DNA from: Geosiphon pyriformis
Taxonomy: Eukaryota > Glomeromycota > Glomeromycetes > Archaeosporales > Geosiphonaceae
Assembly: GCA_016748015.1 (NCBI GenBank)
Contig: JAAOMT010000790.1
Span: 13,479-33,769 of the forward strand
DNA length: 20,291 bases
Direction: 5' to 3'
Shown here: positions 18,528 through 20,291 of the stretch, piece after piece
Position numbering within the stretch: position 1 is the first letter of the stretch
Layout: each line of letters opens with the position of its first letter
Made by a program: the position numbers and the translations under genes
The notes under the pieces: generated by a model
What the model was told of the DNA's origin: nothing
The model's input: the letters and a program-made list of their open reading frames with translations, nothing else
Database searches by the model: none

Positions 18528-19325
18528 CAACCTTTACCAATTCAGCCATATCAGACACCACTCACTCAACAATATCAAGTACCAGCAAGAAGATTGGTTC
18601 AACATAACCAATTCACACCCCAAAATCAATTGCAGAATAACCACAACAGAATCAATCCAAATAACCAGTTGGTTCCCCGAAATTCGGGCCAGCAAAGACC
18701 CAATCACTATCACACTCAACCCAGTTATCTTACAATACCAGAGAAATCGGATTTTCAACAAACTGTACTTTCTGAAGGTGAAATTGCAGCACCAAGATCA
18801 AACTTTTTCAACCACACCATTCCCCCAGCTCAAATTGCCCAAAATGCTAATCTGTCAGATATATTTTCATTTGAATTTGAGGCAAATGAATCACCATTTC
18901 TGCTTAGTAATGCAGCAGTCAATGAACAGAAAGCAATTACTGCCATGTACACAGAAGCTATAGTGGAAGGAAAACCCATTTGCTTAATCTTAAATAGTGG
19001 ATCAGCTGGAAGTATCATCACTTACCAGCTGATGCAACAACTCAAACAAAACATAGACAAACCAGCTCAAACAGTTATTGTTACAGCTAATGGTATGAAG
19101 AAGACTCCAGTAGGAGAAATTGATGATTTCCCTTTTTTAATTGATGGAATTACCATTCCAGTTAAAGTTCTTGTTATGGATGCACCCCAATACCAAGCTC
19201 TAGTCGGAAATGATTGGCTTCTCAAGGCCAATGCAAACCTGAACTGGGAAACTCAAAAACTTAAAATCTCATACCAAGGACAATATACCATAGTACCTGC
19301 AATCTGTGGTACCTTTAACAAATGA
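18528..19325 (+). pseudogene. Element 2 aspartic protease region, catalytic Asp replaced by Asn
   Basis: The same frame continues past TAG 18525 through a Gln/Asn-rich linker into a retropepsin-like domain: ITAMYTEAIVEGKPICLIL, then NSG where D-S/T-G is required (AAT at 18993-18995), SAGSIITYQL, TANGMKKTPVGEIDD, and QYQALVGNDWLLKA. All of this aligns with element 1, which keeps DSG. A single G-to-A change of GAT to AAT explains the substitution and would abolish catalysis. The segment ends with TGA 19323, after which the frame stays open. Confidence 0.82.
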
Positions 19326-20249
19326 TCAGAAAAAGCTCCAGTATTTGAATTTGAAGAGGAGAAAGAAATACCACTTACTGAAACCTACATGGCTCTTGGA
19401 TCAACATCCAATTGGGCTGAAGAAACTGAACAAGAGATTTTCGAAGAATCAAGGGGATGGAAGAAAGTTAGATATTCTACACCAAAACCACAGAAACAAC
19501 CACTCTATATTCCACTTAAATGCAAAGATTGCAACAAAAAACTTTCATTAATGGGAGCATGTATTTCTCCAGAAGAGGAATATGAAACTCGTACCTGTTA
19601 CTTTTGCAAAGCATGCCATAGAGAATGATTTGGATTTCCAAAAAGAAGTGGAAAATGAGACAACACACCTTGCCTTACATGTGGAGAAATACTACCAGAA
19701 GAATGCAATTGAATTGATGTAGCAATGAGAGGAGGAGTATGTGATCAAATCTGTCAATATGCTCTATCAATTTCGGAAAAAGTCAAAAGAGGGACACCAT
19801 TTGATGCAGCATACAACAGTGCTCTCAATAAACTTTACCACTACCCTCATAATACTGAAATAATTTTTGACCTAGCAATGACATTAATCAATGGAGCCAC
19901 TCAAAAAGATGTCCGCCAAATGAAAAAAGCTGAATATATTGAGTACACCATGGAATTAGCTGGATTTGATTATGAAGATAAAGTAGAAACCTACCACCAA
20001 ATTGCAAGCCACACATATCTGACCAAAGAAGCTCAAATTCAACAATTAGAGCAAATGAACATTCAATTGTGTAAAGAATGTGTTATGCCTTGTGATGACC
20101 AATGGTGTTTAGAATGTTATGCTCTTAGCATTCCTTTGCCAGATGAGAATGATGAAAATGAAATCGAATTTGGAGTATCTGAACAAGTAGAAGAACTACC
20201 AACCACTCCCATCTATCTTCTTGAAAAGCAACCACCTCTACAACTTAAA
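19326..20249 (+). pseudogene. Element 2 Cys-rich (zinc-finger-like) domain, four TGA stops in and just before it
   Basis: An acidic linker (FEFEEEKEIPL...) leads to Cys pairs at 19521-19532 (CKDC), TCYFCKACH near 19596, CLTCG near 19671, then CDQICQY near 19740. A helical stretch of about 100 residues follows, and a second cluster LCKECVMPC..WCLEC at 20067-20120. Spacing matches element 1 at 12910-13520 almost without gaps, so the domain is conserved between families. Stops are TGA 19626 (Cys in element 1), TGA 19656 (Trp in element 1) and TGA 19710 (also a stop in element 1), plus TGA 19323 just upstream. The function is unknown; nucleic-acid binding or protein contact within Pol is possible. 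Confidence 0.7.
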
Positions 20250-20291
20250 TATTTTGACAACCATGGCCAAGGAATCAGACCAGAAAAAGCA
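20250..20291 (+). CDS. Start of a dUTPase domain in element 2 (cut by window end)
   Basis: The last codons read YFDNHGQGIRPEKA. They correspond to FSNNNEGIMPECA immediately before the HDTNAGFDL of motif 1 in element 1. The PE-K/C-A string is the usual lead-in to dUTPase motif 1. Only these residues are visible, so the call depends on the shared domain order. Confidence 0.6.

Larger units (their letters stand above)
15835..20291 (+). mobile_element. Element 2: second Ty3/gypsy-type LTR retrotransposon nested in element 1, truncated by the window end
   Basis: A complete 5' LTR (15835-16847), primer binding site, gag, protease, Cys-rich domain and the first residues of a dUTPase are present in one uninterrupted reading phase (frame 0 from 16893 to the end). 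The architecture is the same as element 1, but protein similarity is only moderate, so these are different families and not copies of each other. There are six in-frame stops (17331, 18525, 19323, 19626, 19656, 19710) and no frameshift. The protease has lost its catalytic Asp. The last five bases of element 1 before the LTR are GGCAG, the expected target-site duplication. Confidence 0.88.

Noticed and set aside
16893-20291. Alternative genetic code (TGA as Trp) to explain the open phase with stops.
   Set aside because: The ABCD gene in the same window uses TGG for Trp with no internal TGA, and the element also contains TAA and TAG stops; decay explains all of them.

Overview
The window looks like nuclear DNA of a fungus, most likely an early-diverging, AT-rich one such as an arbuscular mycorrhizal (Glomeromycotina) fungus. 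This is inferred from one conserved gene broken by more than 20 short GT-AG introns (mostly 71-88 nt), very AT-rich spacers, and large decayed Ty3/gypsy-type LTR retrotransposons. No database search was possible, so the lineage is an inference.

Layout. (1) 1-78 may be the last 25 codons of an upstream gene. (2) 801-5106, plus strand, is an intron-rich gene for a peroxisomal ABC half-transporter of subfamily D (ALDP/Pxa family, acyl-CoA import). I reconstruct 23 conserved-phase exons, including 18-nt and 11-nt microexons. One extra nucleotide is needed between the exons ending at 4595 and starting at 4764, and a candidate single-nucleotide exon lies at 4690. The ABC signature motif is degenerate although Walker A, Walker B, Q-loop and H-loop are intact. 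(3) 5107-8914 holds no recognisable gene. From about 5950 it is extremely AT-rich, with degenerate direct and inverted repeats.

(4) 8915-15834 is the 5' part of an LTR retrotransposon (element 1): LTR, primer binding site, gag, aspartic protease, a Cys-rich domain, dUTPase, reverse transcriptase and the start of RNase H. It carries 16 in-frame stops and two frameshifts. (5) 15835-20291 is a second, diverged element of the same architecture (element 2). It starts with its own LTR, inserted into the RNase H region of element 1, and runs off the window just as its dUTPase domain begins. It has six in-frame stops, no frameshift, and has lost the protease catalytic Asp.

Both LTRs share a layout: TGTTAC...GTAACA ends, a helically spaced or 40-bp tandem array upstream of a TATA box, AATAAA about 85 nt after the TATA box, a T-rich tract, then a TGGTGCTC primer binding site two bases after the LTR. 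The points most worth following are the putative one-base exon, the degenerate ABC signature, the protease-Cys-rich-dUTPase-RT domain order shared by two diverged elements, and the phased repeat arrays in the LTRs.
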